From the NCBI RefSeq assembly GCF_901905185.1, contig NZ_CABFMQ020000001.1, positions 363,501 through 427,500 of the forward strand: a stretch of DNA of 64,000 nt, in the 5' to 3' direction. This document shows, piece by piece, positions 29,545 to 39,254 of this stretch. The notes under the pieces are model-generated. The model did no database searches and had not been told where the DNA came from. It saw only the letters and a program-made list of their open reading frames with translations. Positions within the stretch are counted from its first letter, which is position 1, and the number at the start of each line of letters is the position of its first letter. This DNA comes from Methylocella tundrae. Its GTDB lineage: Bacteria > Pseudomonadota > Alphaproteobacteria > Rhizobiales > Beijerinckiaceae. Position numbers and translations under genes: made by a program.

Positions 29545-29642
29545 ATAATTATTATTTTTGCTGCTATGCAATATTCAATTTGTACACAAAATTCGTATTC
29601 ACCGCTAGCCAATTATTCAGGGGGGCGCGTTCTGCCGTCTGC

Positions 29643-29720
29643 CGGAAAATACGGATCATATCGGTAAGTACTAATTGGGGCGAGAGCGCCAGTATTGTCT
29701 GTATCAATACGTATTTTCCG
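29643..29720. repeat. spaced inverted repeat in divergent intergenic region
   Basis: CGGAAAATACG (29643-29653) and CGTATTTTCCG (29710-29720) are exact 11-base inverted copies separated by 56 bases, within the region between the large regulator and the cytidylyltransferase gene. They could be a pair of operator half-sites or the edges of a lost small element. The rest of 29478-29873 holds no gene. Confidence 0.4.
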
Positions 29721-29873
29721 CGACGGCTCGCCGTCCTACAGAACTCAGCATATTCCGACACTTGATTAAAGCGGCGTTATCCGACGACATAAGCCATGCC
29801 AAAACATCTTGAACGTAGCATTGGCGGGTAAGCTTTTTGCCCGCGCTTTGAGCGACAACCGAGAGGTGAACGC

Positions 29874-30650
29874 GTGAAGGTCGCAATTCTCGCGGGCGGG
29901 GCCGGAACCCGATTAGCTGAAGAAACGGATGTTCGACCGAAACCCATGGTCGAAATCGGCGGGATGCCGATTTTGTGGCACATCATGATGCACTACTATC
30001 ACTACGGCCATCGCGAGTTCGCCATCGCTCTTGGCTACAAGGGTGAGTACATCAAGCGGTGGTTCGCAGACTATTGTTCGCTGAACGGCAGCATGACCCT
30101 GCATGTTCAGACGGGCGGCGTAAAGCGGCATGACACCTCTGCGCCTCCCTGGTCAGTCGATCTCGTGGAAACGGGGCAGACTACGCTTACCGGCGGCCGC
30201 ATCAAGCGGCTGATTGCCTGGATGGGCGGCGGGCCTTTCATGCTCACGTGGGGAGACGGCCTTTCGGACGTCAACCTCCACAAGCTTCTCGCCTTCCATA
30301 AGTCTCACGGCAAGCTTGCGACAATGACCGCGGTGCGCCCCCCCGCGCGTTACGGGCATATCGAGTTCGATGGCGACCGCGTGGTGGAATTCACCGAAAA
30401 ACCACAGACGGCGGAGGGCTGGATCAACGGCGCCTTCTTCGTTCTCGAACCGGGCGTCGACGATTACATTGATGGCGACGATGTCATGTTCGAGCATGCG
30501 CCGCTCCAGCGGCTCGCGGCGGATGGACAACTGATGGCGTTCCGTCACGAGTCGTTCTGGCAGTGCATGGACACGCTGAGGGAAAAACACATTTTGCAAA
30601 AGATTTGGGACAGCGGGCAGGCGCCCTGGAAAATGTGGAGTGAGCGATGA
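29874..30650 (+). CDS. rfbF: glucose-1-phosphate cytidylyltransferase
   Basis: Nucleotidyltransferase of 258 residues that makes CDP-glucose from glucose-1-phosphate and CTP, the entry step to CDP-linked deoxysugars. The N-terminal motif VAILAGGAGTRLAEETDVRP with KPMVEIGG is the nucleotide-binding loop; TWGDGLSDVNL, PPARYGHIEFDGD and FTEKPQTAEGWINGAFFVLE match the family. The GTG start is supported by GAGAGG seven bases upstream. The TGA overlaps the ATG of the following epimerase (ATGA), so the two are coupled, and the methyltransferase at 31717 follows. Confidence 0.92.
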   Translation: MKVAILAGGAGTRLAEETDVRPKPMVEIGGMPILWHIMMHYYHYGHREFAIALGYKGEYIKRWFADYCSLNGSMTLHVQTGGVKRHDTSAPPWSVDLVETGQTTLTGGRIKRLIAWMGGGPFMLTWGDGLSDVNLHKLLAFHKSHGKLATMTAVRPPARYGHIEFDGDRVVEFTEKPQTAEGWINGAFFVLEPGVDDYIDGDDVMFEHAPLQRLAADGQLMAFRHESFWQCMDTLREKHILQKIWDSGQAPWKMWSER

Positions 30651-31693
30651 AGGTCCTGCTCTCTGGCCATCGAGGCTACATCGGAGCCGTGTTGACTCCA
30701 TACCTGCTCGAGCGGGGTCACGACGTGACCGGGCTGGACAGCGATATCTATCGCGCCTGCACCTTCGCCGGCGATCTCGCGGAAATCCCCACGATCGAGA
30801 AGGATATTCGCGACGTCGGTAAAGACGATATGATCGGTTTTGACGCGATCATTCATCTCGCCGGTCTTTCCAACGATCCCCTCGGCGACTACCGTCCCGA
30901 ACTGACCAATGAGATCAATTTCAAGGCGTCCGTCGATTTGGCCGCGCTCGCCAAGCAGGCTGGCGTGCCGCGTTTTCTTTACGCTTCGTCTTGCAGCACA
31001 TATGGGGCCTCCGGCTCCGAGTTTTTGGACGAAAGCGCGCCGTTCAATCCGGTGACGCCCTATGGCGCGTCAAAGGTAAACGTCGAGCGCGCCGTGTCCC
31101 TCATGGCCGACGAGACGTTCAGCCCGACCTTCTTGCGGGCGTCGACCGCTTACGGCCTGTCGCCGCGCCTGCGCTTCGATCTTGTCCTTAACAACCTGAC
31201 GGCGTGGGCCTTCACCACGGGCCAAGTCTATCTGAAGAGCGACGGCACGCCGTGGCGTCCGATAGTTCATGTTGAGGATATCGCGGCGGCCTACACTGCC
31301 GCGCTGGAGGCTGACCGCTCACTGATCCACAACAAGGCGTTCAATGTCGGCTCGACAACAGAAAACTACCAGATGGTCGAAATAGCGGATATAGTGAGCT
31401 CTGTGGTTCCCAATTGCCAGGTTGAATTTGCGCCGGACGCGGGGCCGGACACGCGATGCTATCGCGTCGATTGCAACCACATTGCCAGGCATTTGCATTC
31501 GTTCAAGCCGCAATGGACGGCGCGGCGCGGCGTCGAACAGCTCTACGACGCCTATTGCTCGTCGGGCCTCAGCCTGGATGATTTCGAAGGAGAGCGCTTT
31601 AAACGAATCGCACATGTCAAAAAACTGATCCGCGTCGGCGAACTGGGCGAAGACCTCCGCCGCTTGCCCGCTATGTCGCGCGCGATTGCCTGA
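30647..31693 (+). CDS. NAD-dependent epimerase/dehydratase (extended SDR)
   Basis: Protein of 348 residues with an N-terminal Rossmann motif [13 protein letters not shown] (GxxGxxG), the strand HLAGLSNDP, the active-site Ser/Thr-rich YASSCSTYG, and the catalytic YGASK. It acts on a nucleotide sugar, probably CDP-linked given the overlapping rfbF gene, as an epimerase, reductase or dehydratase; sequence alone does not decide. Its start overlaps the rfbF stop by four bases. It does not look like a standard CDP-glucose 4,6-dehydratase (RfbG), which I did not find nearby. Confidence 0.9.
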   Translation: MKVLLSGHRGYIGAVLTPYLLERGHDVTGLDSDIYRACTFAGDLAEIPTIEKDIRDVGKDDMIGFDAIIHLAGLSNDPLGDYRPELTNEINFKASVDLAALAKQAGVPRFLYASSCSTYGASGSEFLDESAPFNPVTPYGASKVNVERAVSLMADETFSPTFLRASTAYGLSPRLRFDLVLNNLTAWAFTTGQVYLKSDGTPWRPIVHVEDIAAAYTAALEADRSLIHNKAFNVGSTTENYQMVEIADIVSSVVPNCQVEFAPDAGPDTRCYRVDCNHIARHLHSFKPQWTARRGVEQLYDAYCSSGLSLDDFEGERFKRIAHVKKLIRVGELGEDLRRLPAMSRAIA

Positions 31694-31716
31694 ACTCATA
31701 CCGAAATGGAGCGGTA

Positions 31717-32964
31717 ATGACTGACGTGAGCCAGCGCTCGCTGACCGAGCATGCCTGCCGATCTTGCGGCGGAAATAAGCTTGAGACATTTCTCGACCTC
31801 GGCGAAACGCCGCTCGCGGATCGTCTCCTTACGAAGGCGGATCAAGATCAGCCCGAGCTTTATTTCCCGCTGTCCGTGGCATTTTGCGAGGACTGCAGCC
31901 TCGTGCAAATTACCGAAACCGTCGACCCCGCAATTCTTTTCGCCGATTCCTATCCTTACTATTCTTCATTCTCGCCGGCGCTGCTGGAGCATTCTCGCCA
32001 GAACGCCGTCGATCTGATCCAAAGCCGTTCCCTCGGACCGGACAACTTCGTTCTCGAATTGGCGAGCAATGATGGCTATTTGTTGAGGAACTATGTCGAG
32101 GCGGGCATTCCGGTTCTTGGAATCGATCCCGCTGACGGGCCGGCCGCCGCCGCGGAGAAGATCGGCGTGCCGACGCGTTGCGCATTCTTCACCCGGGATC
32201 TGGCGGACGCTCTGCGGCAAGAGGGCGTGCAAGCGGATGTGATCCACGCTAATAACGTGCTTGCCCATGTCGCCGACACCAATGGCTTCGTCGCGGCGAT
32301 GGCTCGGCTGCTCAAGGAAGATGGCGTCGCCGTTATCGAAGTGCCTTATGTCTGGTCGCTGACCGAGCATTGTGAGTTCGACACTATCTACCATGAGCAT
32401 CTGTGTTACTTCTCCGTCACGGCGCTGGACCGGCTGTTCCGCCGCCACGGGCTTTATCTTAACGAAATAAAGCAGCTTGCAATTCATGGCGGCTCATTGC
32501 GTCTTTACGTGGAAAAGGAGGAGCGTGTAGGGCAATCGGTGCGCGGGCAACTGACGTACGAAAAAACACGTGGCGTCGATTCGGTCGACTATTTTCGCGG
32601 ATTTTCGAACAAGGTTGACGTGTTGAAACGCGATCTTCTGGCGCTTCTGAATGATGTAAAGTCGAAGGGCGCCACGATCGCGGCGTATGGGGCCGCGGCC
32701 AAGGGCGCGACCCTGATAAACACCGTCGGCATCGGACGAAATCTCGTCGACTTCGTGGTAGACCGGAACATCCATAAACATGGAAAATATATGCCGGGGC
32801 AATGGCTGCCGATCAAGCCGGTGGAAGCCCTTACGGAACTTCGTCCCGACTACGTGTTGTTGCTCGCCTGGAACTTTGCCGACGAGATCCTCTCTCAACA
32901 GAAGGCTTATCGCTCGCTCGGGGGCAAATTCATTATCCCAATCCCCACACCGCGAATCGTATAA
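31717..32964 (+). CDS. sugar C-methyltransferase-like SAM enzyme
   Basis: Protein of 415 residues with the architecture of TylC3/NovU-type C-methyltransferases. The N-terminal zinc domain has CRSCGG and CEDCSLVQ. The SAM core has [19 protein letters not shown], where ELASNDG replaces the usual ExGxG as in this family, and EHLCYFS. The C-terminal domain has [18 protein letters not shown]. These enzymes add a methyl group to C-3 or C-5 of a 4-keto nucleotide sugar. Its place after rfbF and an epimerase gene, with GGAG five bases before the ATG, suggests one operon making a branched CDP-sugar. The product is inferred. Confidence 0.87.
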   Translation: MTDVSQRSLTEHACRSCGGNKLETFLDLGETPLADRLLTKADQDQPELYFPLSVAFCEDCSLVQITETVDPAILFADSYPYYSSFSPALLEHSRQNAVDLIQSRSLGPDNFVLELASNDGYLLRNYVEAGIPVLGIDPADGPAAAAEKIGVPTRCAFFTRDLADALRQEGVQADVIHANNVLAHVADTNGFVAAMARLLKEDGVAVIEVPYVWSLTEHCEFDTIYHEHLCYFSVTALDRLFRRHGLYLNEIKQLAIHGGSLRLYVEKEERVGQSVRGQLTYEKTRGVDSVDYFRGFSNKVDVLKRDLLALLNDVKSKGATIAAYGAAAKGATLINTVGIGRNLVDFVVDRNIHKHGKYMPGQWLPIKPVEALTELRPDYVLLLAWNFADEILSQQKAYRSLGGKFIIPIPTPRIV

Positions 32965-33033
32965 GCCGTCGGCTTGAACGGTCCATTGCGACGGGCGTAT
33001 TCCAGACGGTAGGAAGAACGAGCTGGTGAATCG

Positions 33034-33708
33034 ATGTCGAGCGGAACGAGTTCACGCGGATTGATCGAACTTTCCCTCACCGTCGAACAGCGCCCGGTCG
33101 GCGGAGCGGGAAAGCGTGGCCTGGATATTTTCCTCGCGACGATCGGACTTATTCTGCTATCTCCGATATTGCTGCTGTGTGCAATCACTATACTGGCCGT
33201 GTCGCGCGACAAGATTCTCTTCCGCCATCGTCGACTGGGTCTTCATGGTGAATCATTCGATTGTCTCAAATTTCAGACGATGGTGCGTGACGGAGATCGC
33301 GTGCTTCGTGACTATCTGGAAACGCATCCCGAGGCGCGCGCTGAATGGGAGTCGACGCGGAAGTTGCGTAACGACCCGCGGGTCACCGCCTTTGGAAAAG
33401 TGCTGCGAAAGACCAGTGTCGATGAATTGCCTCAACTCATCAATGTCCTGAAGGGGGAGATGAGCATTATCGGACCACGGCCGATTGTCGAACAGGAGCT
33501 CACGAAATATGGCGTCCGGCGCCAAGCCTATCTGATTTGCCGCCCGGGAATCACCGGGCTTTGGCAGATCAGCGGGAGAAGCAACACAACCTATCGGAGA
33601 CGCGTGGCTTGCGACGCTTGTTATGCGAAGCATTGGTCGCTTGCGTTGGACGCACAGATACTGATACGCACCCTGCCCGTTGTTTTTGGTTCCAGCGGCG
33701 CATACTAA
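33034..33708 (+). CDS. undecaprenyl-phosphate sugar phosphotransferase (ExoY/WcaJ C-terminal type)
   Basis: Membrane enzyme of 224 residues that starts repeat-unit synthesis by moving a sugar-1-phosphate from a nucleotide sugar to undecaprenyl phosphate. It has one N-terminal hydrophobic helix (ATIGLILLSPILLLCAITIL), then FRHRRLGLHGESFDCLKFQTM, the catalytic region KLRNDPRVTAFGKVLRKTS with DELPQLINVLKGEMSIIGPR, and the C-terminal RPGITGLWQISGRS. The size fits ExoY-like short forms lacking the long WcaJ N-terminus. A 14-base GC palindrome follows the stop. Confidence 0.93.
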   Translation: MSSGTSSRGLIELSLTVEQRPVGGAGKRGLDIFLATIGLILLSPILLLCAITILAVSRDKILFRHRRLGLHGESFDCLKFQTMVRDGDRVLRDYLETHPEARAEWESTRKLRNDPRVTAFGKVLRKTSVDELPQLINVLKGEMSIIGPRPIVEQELTKYGVRRQAYLICRPGITGLWQISGRSNTTYRRRVACDACYAKHWSLALDAQILIRTLPVVFGSSGAY

Positions 33709-33733
33709 TATCAATTGCATACCTATGATCAGC

Positions 33734-33747
33734 CTGCCGGCCGGCAG
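33734..33747. repeat. GC palindrome after the sugar transferase gene
   Basis: CTGCCGGCCGGCAG is a perfect 14-base palindrome 25 bases after the stop, between converging genes. There is no T run after it on either strand, so calling it a terminator would go beyond the evidence. Confidence 0.3.
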
Positions 33748-33867
33748 CCGCGGGCCGCTCCATATTTCGCAGCATGCCGGCCATCGCGTGGCGAATACGC
33801 CTTTGAGCTTCTCAGCGCGGCGAGCGAATTGATCCGCTTGTGCTATGGCGCTTTCGAAGCGCCAATA

Positions 33868-34998
33868 TCAAAGGCCGGAGAATGAAGAGCCCTGTTCCCA
33901 ACGTTTCGCGCTGTGCGCAAGGGCGTCGACCGCAGCGATGAGAGTGCGGGCGCTAGCCGACCAGCTGTAGCGGGCGCAGCGCATCATTATGTCTCGCTTT
34001 ATCGACGAGAGAGGGGGAGCGCTGTCCGAGGCGCGGGAAAAGGCTTGGGCGATAGACGCGACGTCGAGGGGATTGAAATAGATTGCCGAGTCTTCGCAAA
34101 CCTCGCGAACGGCGGGAATATCGGCGGCTAGAACGGGGCATCCGTGCAACATCGCTTCGAGCGGAGGAATGCCGAAGCCCTCGTAAAGGCTGGGAAAGAT
34201 AAGCGCGATGGCTTCACGATAAAGCGTTGAAAGTTCCGCGTCTGAAAGATAGCCGGCCAGTATGACCCTTGCGGGAATATCGCCTAAGCCTTCCGCAAAA
34301 ACAGTTGCTTTTGACGCGCCGACTATCACCAGCAGACGACGATCGTCAGGAAGTGATGCGAAGGCCTGAATAGTACGTGTGAGATTTTTATTTGGTGATG
34401 GCGATCCCACAAAAAGAAAATACTGTCCGGGCTTGACGCCGAGGCGGAGGAGGGCGTCGGGATCGGCCTCGATCCGACCGAGGTGTTCGCATCCGTTGGG
34501 GATGAGAAAAATGCGGCCCTGATCGAGGCCAAGCACGTCGGCGAGTTCACGCCGCGAAAATTCCGAGACCGTCCCAATCTGGGAGCGTTTGGCGAGCATA
34601 CGGTCGAGCGCCCGGTGGAATAGACGATAGGCCGGGGAAAAATTATTTGGCGTCCGGAACACCATTGCGTCATGAAGAATGGTGAGCGATCTCCTATGAA
34701 GCACAGCGCCATTATTCGCCAGACTGACCGCGAGCCCTGAACGAGCGAAGAACGGGAAAACAAGCTGATCCCAGAGATGACCATCTCCCGCCCCAACCCG
34801 GCGAAGCTCGATTGTGTGCAGTGGTAAATCATCCGTGGCCATCTTCGGAGCCAGGAGCACCCACTGACGACAGGCGTGCGTTTTGCTCAATTCGGCGTCG
34901 AGAGCCATCACCAGTTCGCGTGCGAATCTCTGCACTCCGGACGTACGCTGGGTCAGGAACCGACCGTTGATGTAGACGATCTCGGATGTCTGCGTCAC
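33868..34998 (-). CDS. glycosyltransferase family 4 (GT-B)
   Basis: Protein of 376 residues. The N-terminal domain begins IVYINGRFLTQRTSGVQRFA, the GVxR pattern of mannosyl- and rhamnosyl-type GT4 enzymes. A central ILHDAMVFRTPNNFSPAYR is followed by the C-terminal donor domain YFLFVGSPSPNKNLTRTIQA and ALIFPSLYEGFGIPPLEAM with the two conserved Glu. No membrane segment. Donor and acceptor cannot be told. It converges with the sugar transferase gene, and its upstream side faces a long empty region. Confidence 0.9.
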   Translation of the reverse strand: MTQTSEIVYINGRFLTQRTSGVQRFARELVMALDAELSKTHACRQWVLLAPKMATDDLPLHTIELRRVGAGDGHLWDQLVFPFFARSGLAVSLANNGAVLHRRSLTILHDAMVFRTPNNFSPAYRLFHRALDRMLAKRSQIGTVSEFSRRELADVLGLDQGRIFLIPNGCEHLGRIEADPDALLRLGVKPGQYFLFVGSPSPNKNLTRTIQAFASLPDDRRLLVIVGASKATVFAEGLGDIPARVILAGYLSDAELSTLYREAIALIFPSLYEGFGIPPLEAMLHGCPVLAADIPAVREVCEDSAIYFNPLDVASIAQAFSRASDSAPPLSSIKRDIMMRCARYSWSASARTLIAAVDALAHSAKRWEQGSSFSGL

Positions 34999-35890
34999 CT
35001 CATGCCCCGCGGTGCGCCGTCCCTGGGTATCCGACCAATATCTCGAATATGATATATGGATCTACGCCCTTCGAACGATGTCGATGATCGGCGGGGGAGT
35101 TACGCACGAGCGTGCGTTCGCCCTGGCAAAATCATCAGGAGCGGCGGACATCGTAAAAGCATTATGCGCGACTCCACGGTGATAAGGATCAAGATCTAAA
35201 CCGATCAAGAAGTCCAATCGAACGATCCGAATGTCGCGAAACGCGTCGGGGGGTGCAAGTGGCGGAAAACACGCATGCTGCGCCATTCTCGAGTGCGATG
35301 AGGTCAGGTGAGGACATATAGCTGCCCTTTCCATGCAATCGTGAGCTCATGGCGCGCCTTTGGCGCGTCTGCGGCGAGCTGGCGGTAGTCCCTCAAGGCG
35401 CGGATTACCGCCGGCGTGAGTGTAAAACATGACTCTGGTTTCTAAGCGGCTACCCCAGGTCATCCAGGCAGGCCATCTGTTTCGTGTTGTCGAATTGAAG
35501 CGTTCAGCGGGAATCTCTATGCCAAAGCTGCGCAGACGGCGCGGCTGCCTGCGAAGAAGGATGTGTCCGTACTTTCCGGCGCTTGTCCGAGTCCACGCAG
35601 GATGGCGAAATAATCGAGCCGCATGCTGGGCCTGCGCCGCGGCCAAGCCGCCGGTCCTCAATGGGCCGAAGGCGCGAAGCAATAGAACAGACAGGAGGGT
35701 GACCGGTCATGGAGTTCTCATAGTGCGGCTCGGATTGTCTTGCTGGTCTCCTTATCGCGCCAGCGCGGTCTCCGGAATATGCAAGCGCCGGACATGCGAG
35801 GCCGTGCCGGAGGAAAACGCATTATCGTGACGTCGGGCGCGCTCACGCACTGCTATTTTTGCGTAAACAAATTGTAGTTCGTAGTTGGCC
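34999..35890. other. long intergenic region without a recognisable gene
   Basis: Nearly 900 bases between the GT4 gene (minus) and the GT2 gene (plus). Several ORFs of 70-130 codons exist on both strands, but they are Arg-rich, overlap one another and show no family motifs. The stretch may be decayed coding DNA or a long divergent control region. No repeats, insertion-sequence ends or RNA genes were recognised. Confidence 0.4.
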
Positions 35891-36796
35891 ATGGACATCT
35901 TTATGACGTGTTCTTTGAGGCTTGCGGTGGGAATTGCGACGGCGGGGCGCACCGCCATTTTGAATGATATGCTGCGCGGGCTCGCTCGCCAGGCGCGCCA
36001 GCCTGACAAGGTGTTCGTTTGTCCTGCCTCCGAGCAGGATTTCGATATGACGCAGGCGGCCACGCTGCCTTACCCGATTGAACGCGTGCGCGGGCTGCGG
36101 GGATCGTGCGCCCAGCGAAACGCGATTATCGACGTATCGAAAGGGTTTGATGTTCTGGTTTTCTTTGACGATGACTTTTTCGCTTCTCGCGACTTCCTCG
36201 CGGAGGTTGAGCGTTGTTTCCTGACACAGCCGACCACGGTTGCGGCAAGCGGGCGGGTGATAGCCGATGGCATTAAGGGACCAGGCCTTGACGTCGCCGC
36301 GGCGCACGCCGCGCTCGCGTCCCACGAGAGTCTACGCTCCGGCGCGGGATCCGTGGAGCAGTACAACGCTTATGGTTGCAATATGGCCGTGCGGCTTGCG
36401 GCGGTCCACGCCCTAAACTTGCGGTTTGATGAGAATTTGCCGCTGTATGGTTGGCTAGAAGACGTTGATTTCTGCCGGCGGCTGGCGTGCCGTGGCCGCA
36501 TCATCAAGAATGAACATATGATCGGCGTTCATCTTGGCCATAAAGGCGGTCGCTCGACGGGGCTGCGGCTCGGATATTCTCAGATCGCGAATCCAATTTA
36601 CCTTTGGCGCAAGGGGACATTCAGGCTCGATCTTGCCTTGCGCCAGATGGGAATGAATCTCGCCGCGAATTTCGGCAAGGTCCTTCGGCCGGAACCTTGG
36701 ATCGACCGGCGCGGGCGAGTGCGCGGTAATGTGCTTGCCCTGATCGACCTCATGCGGGGGCGCCTCGATCCGCGTCGCGTTCTCTATCTCAGCTGA
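35891..36796 (+). CDS. glycosyltransferase family 2
   Basis: GT-A enzyme of about 301 residues. It shows LAVGIATAGRTAILNDMLRG at the N-terminus, RGSCAQRNAIID, the metal-binding DDDF in VLVFFDDDFFASRDFL, and a later acceptor-side motif LPLYGWLEDVDFCRRL with the WxEDxDF pattern common in rhamnosyl- and galactosyl-type GT2 enzymes. I start at ATG 35891; the TTG at 35885 would add two residues. It probably extends the lipid-linked repeat unit. The polymerase gene follows after about 380 bases. Confidence 0.9.
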   Translation: MDIFMTCSLRLAVGIATAGRTAILNDMLRGLARQARQPDKVFVCPASEQDFDMTQAATLPYPIERVRGLRGSCAQRNAIIDVSKGFDVLVFFDDDFFASRDFLAEVERCFLTQPTTVAASGRVIADGIKGPGLDVAAAHAALASHESLRSGAGSVEQYNAYGCNMAVRLAAVHALNLRFDENLPLYGWLEDVDFCRRLACRGRIIKNEHMIGVHLGHKGGRSTGLRLGYSQIANPIYLWRKGTFRLDLALRQMGMNLAANFGKVLRPEPWIDRRGRVRGNVLALIDLMRGRLDPRRVLYLS

Positions 36797-36815
36797 ATCC
36801 AAATCGAACAGAAGG

Positions 36816-37193
36816 GTGGCGGCTTTGACGAACGTCGGTGGATCCTGGGGTGAGATCGCCTCGTTGTTGGATCAGACAGCCGCAATTCGGCCGCAGGCCA
36901 TGGCAAATGCCTTCCCGAAATATAGGATGAATGCGACCGGCCACGCAAAAGCCGCGGGCATTGTCGATCCTCACTCATCGGTTGGAGCGGGCGAAATCCC
37001 CTCGCATCCTGGCGCGATGACGTTGATTGCGGCTTTCGCACGTCATGTGCCGAGGCTGGCAGGCTGGCGTCTTCGCATGGCCGCCTTAAGGTCAGCGCGC
37101 GGTCAAACTCGGCTCGTCGCGGATGAGCTTAGACCATGGAAAAGCGAAACGCCCCTTTCGCTCCAGCGAGACCGAGGCCATGGGCTATCCTAG
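36816..37193 (+). CDS. uncertain 125-residue ORF before the polymerase gene
   Basis: An open frame from GTG 36816 to TAG 37191-37193 that overlaps the start of the polymerase gene by 14 bases. The peptide has no recognisable motif; its middle contains GAMTLIAAFARHVPRLAGW. It lies on the coding strand in a region otherwise empty, which is the only point in its favour; it has no properly spaced Shine-Dalgarno site. It could be the decayed end of another polysaccharide gene or a chance frame. Confidence 0.22.
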   Translation: MAALTNVGGSWGEIASLLDQTAAIRPQAMANAFPKYRMNATGHAKAAGIVDPHSSVGAGEIPSHPGAMTLIAAFARHVPRLAGWRLRMAALRSARGQTRLVADELRPWKSETPLSLQRDRGHGLS

Positions 37194-38718
37194 CATAGTC
37201 ATGCTCATCATTCTGCTGATTGGCTTCATCTCCAGGGGCCGACTCCTGTTTTATCTCTTTTTCGCATTGAGTGCGTTCTCATCATTGTCCTTGCTGCCAC
37301 CAGATCACTTCGGCGGCTTCAACGTTCAATCCCAGACTCTCGCCGCCCTTGGCCTATTTGCAAAGGCCATTCAGAGACCCGGCGCAGTCAGACACGCGAT
37401 CCGGCTTATCGATGACATGAACAGGCTCGGACTTTTATTCTTCTTCCTTGTTGTCAGTATCCTGGTGTCAGTCATCTCGCCAAATCTGTTTGCCAGCACA
37501 ATAACAATCGTTCCGGTACGCCTTGAAGGGGAGTTTCAAACCGCCTTACTGTCGCCGACGGGGACGAACCTGTCACAATGTGTTTATCTCGCAGTATCTA
37601 TCTTGACCGCGCTGACCTTCGCGCTGCTCGCAACGCGCCCGAATTTTATCAATAACTTTGTCGCGTCGCTTCTTTTCGGCGGGATCGTCGTGGTCGTATC
37701 CGGGATAGCCGACATGATTTTTGCAGACTCGGGAGCTCTTGCTCCGTTTCGCAACGTCTCCTTCCCAGCGCTCGAGTCAGCCATTGAATTTGGTGGAACG
37801 AGAAGAGTGATCGGATTGACGCCCGAGGCCTCGGCATATGGCTGGATTTGCGTATATATGGCCGCCATGCTGCTCTTTTTGCGCCCGGCGGTGACGCGCT
37901 CGTCCGTTCGCCTCGCGACAGTCGTCGTGATCTCGGCACTCATTGTCATGGCTCTGCTCTCGACCTCGTCCACCGCCTATTTATGGCTGGGGTCTCTTGC
38001 CGCGTGTTATATGATCGATCTGGCAATTCGTGGATTGAGGCCAACCCCCAACAGAACTCAGAGCGCGGCGTTTGGCGGCGAACTTTTTGCCCTGGCGATT
38101 TTGATTATCATTGGCGCCACAGTGCTCGCGTTTGGAGATGGAGTATATGATCGCGCGTATGAAATGCTCGATGCGATCATATTCAAGAAGAATGCGACCG
38201 GGTCGTTTTATGAACGAAGCTTTTGGAATAGCACATCGTTCGCAGCCTTTATCTCATCGTGGGGCCTTGGCGTAGGCGTCGGAGGAACCCGGACCTCCAG
38301 CACCTATATCGGTCTGCTCAGCAGCGCAGGCGTCGTCGGCGCGATCCTGTTCGGGCTTTTTATGATTCAGATCTTCATGACCAAGGCGCGTGACGCGACG
38401 ACCAGTTCAATTATCACCGGCTTGAAGTTAACCCTCCTATCCCTCTTCCTGCCCTGGGCGACGACAGGGGGGGTCGACTTCGGACCCAATGTCGGCGCGA
38501 TTTTCGGGGTGATCATCGGTTTGACGGCTACGAATGGGGCGCGCGCGAGACAAGGATCTGGCCAAGCGAAATCTGTGCGGATGACGAGGCTCATCTATGC
38601 GTCAGCGCAAAGATCGAGTGGTGATTGCCGGGCTGTGGTTCTGGCGCCTGAGCGGACGAGCGACCTGCAAAGAAAAGCGTGGGAAAAGGAATTCACTCCG
38701 CCGGAGGGCGCGGGCTAG
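37180..38718 (+). CDS. O-antigen ligase/polymerase-like membrane protein (Wzy-type)
   Basis: Very hydrophobic protein of about 512 residues with 10-12 predicted transmembrane helices and one large periplasmic loop, the layout of Wzy polymerases and WaaL-type ligases. The stretch VIGLTPEASAYGWICVYMAA and the region SFYERSFWNSTSFAAF followed by GLGVGVGGTRTSS resemble polymerases of exopolysaccharide loci. Such enzymes join flipped repeat units in the periplasm. I start at ATG 37180 because residues before it in the open frame (to 37123) are polar; ATG 37201 is also possible. The C-terminal 60 residues are polar and may be cytoplasmic. Confidence 0.8.
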   Translation: MGYPSIVMLIILLIGFISRGRLLFYLFFALSAFSSLSLLPPDHFGGFNVQSQTLAALGLFAKAIQRPGAVRHAIRLIDDMNRLGLLFFFLVVSILVSVISPNLFASTITIVPVRLEGEFQTALLSPTGTNLSQCVYLAVSILTALTFALLATRPNFINNFVASLLFGGIVVVVSGIADMIFADSGALAPFRNVSFPALESAIEFGGTRRVIGLTPEASAYGWICVYMAAMLLFLRPAVTRSSVRLATVVVISALIVMALLSTSSTAYLWLGSLAACYMIDLAIRGLRPTPNRTQSAAFGGELFALAILIIIGATVLAFGDGVYDRAYEMLDAIIFKKNATGSFYERSFWNSTSFAAFISSWGLGVGVGGTRTSSTYIGLLSSAGVVGAILFGLFMIQIFMTKARDATTSSIITGLKLTLLSLFLPWATTGGVDFGPNVGAIFGVIIGLTATNGARARQGSGQAKSVRMTRLIYASAQRSSGDCRAVVLAPERTSDLQRKAWEKEFTPPEGAG

Positions 38719-39254
38719 CTGAATGACGACCGCCGCAAAGGCCGGAATCGGCTTTGCCGACACATACCGCCTGGCGCCATTGAGGCAGGGAAAGACGAAG
38801 GGCGCCTCCGACCTCGGAAGACGCTCATTGAAGCCAAATAACGCGTGAGGACAGGGGACGCGTTAATCGTTCGCTGCGAAAGCGCTTGGCGCGTTACCAT
38901 CTCAATTTTTGCATCCGACCGTATTTTCCGAGTCTTGTCGCGACGCCCCCTTCGAGCGACAAAGAGGGGCCCTGTGTACAGCGCCGCCGTTGTGCTGGGG
39001 ACTTTCATTTGGGCGGTAGCCGGCGCGAGACGCGTGTTTATGGCGGGCTGTCCGTTGAGGCAATGATGTCGGCGCGCCGCGCCGCGGTCCGCTCCTGACA
39101 GAGTTTCAAGGTATTGGTGGCTCTCCATCCATACTAATAATTGGACCTATCCAGACGGGATGCTGCGCGAAAAATGCGATTACGCTCCTACGAGCGCTAA
39201 CAGCATCGAATGATGGATATGCGGCCCAGGCGTCGATCCGAGGAGGGCCTGATC
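38719..39254. other. intergenic region without a recognisable gene
   Basis: About 530 bases between the polymerase and dioxygenase genes. Short frames of 60-130 codons on either strand show no family features. The right end carries the ribosome-binding site of the next gene (GAGGAGG at 39239-39245). Nothing else could be supported. Confidence 0.4.

Noticed and set aside
34999..35890. possible insertion-sequence remnant
   Set aside because: I found no terminal inverted repeats, no DDE or other transposase motif, and no target duplication.
37123..37179. upstream extension of the polymerase gene
   Set aside because: The 19 extra residues are polar and lack a ribosome-binding site; the membrane protein most likely begins at 37180 or 37201.
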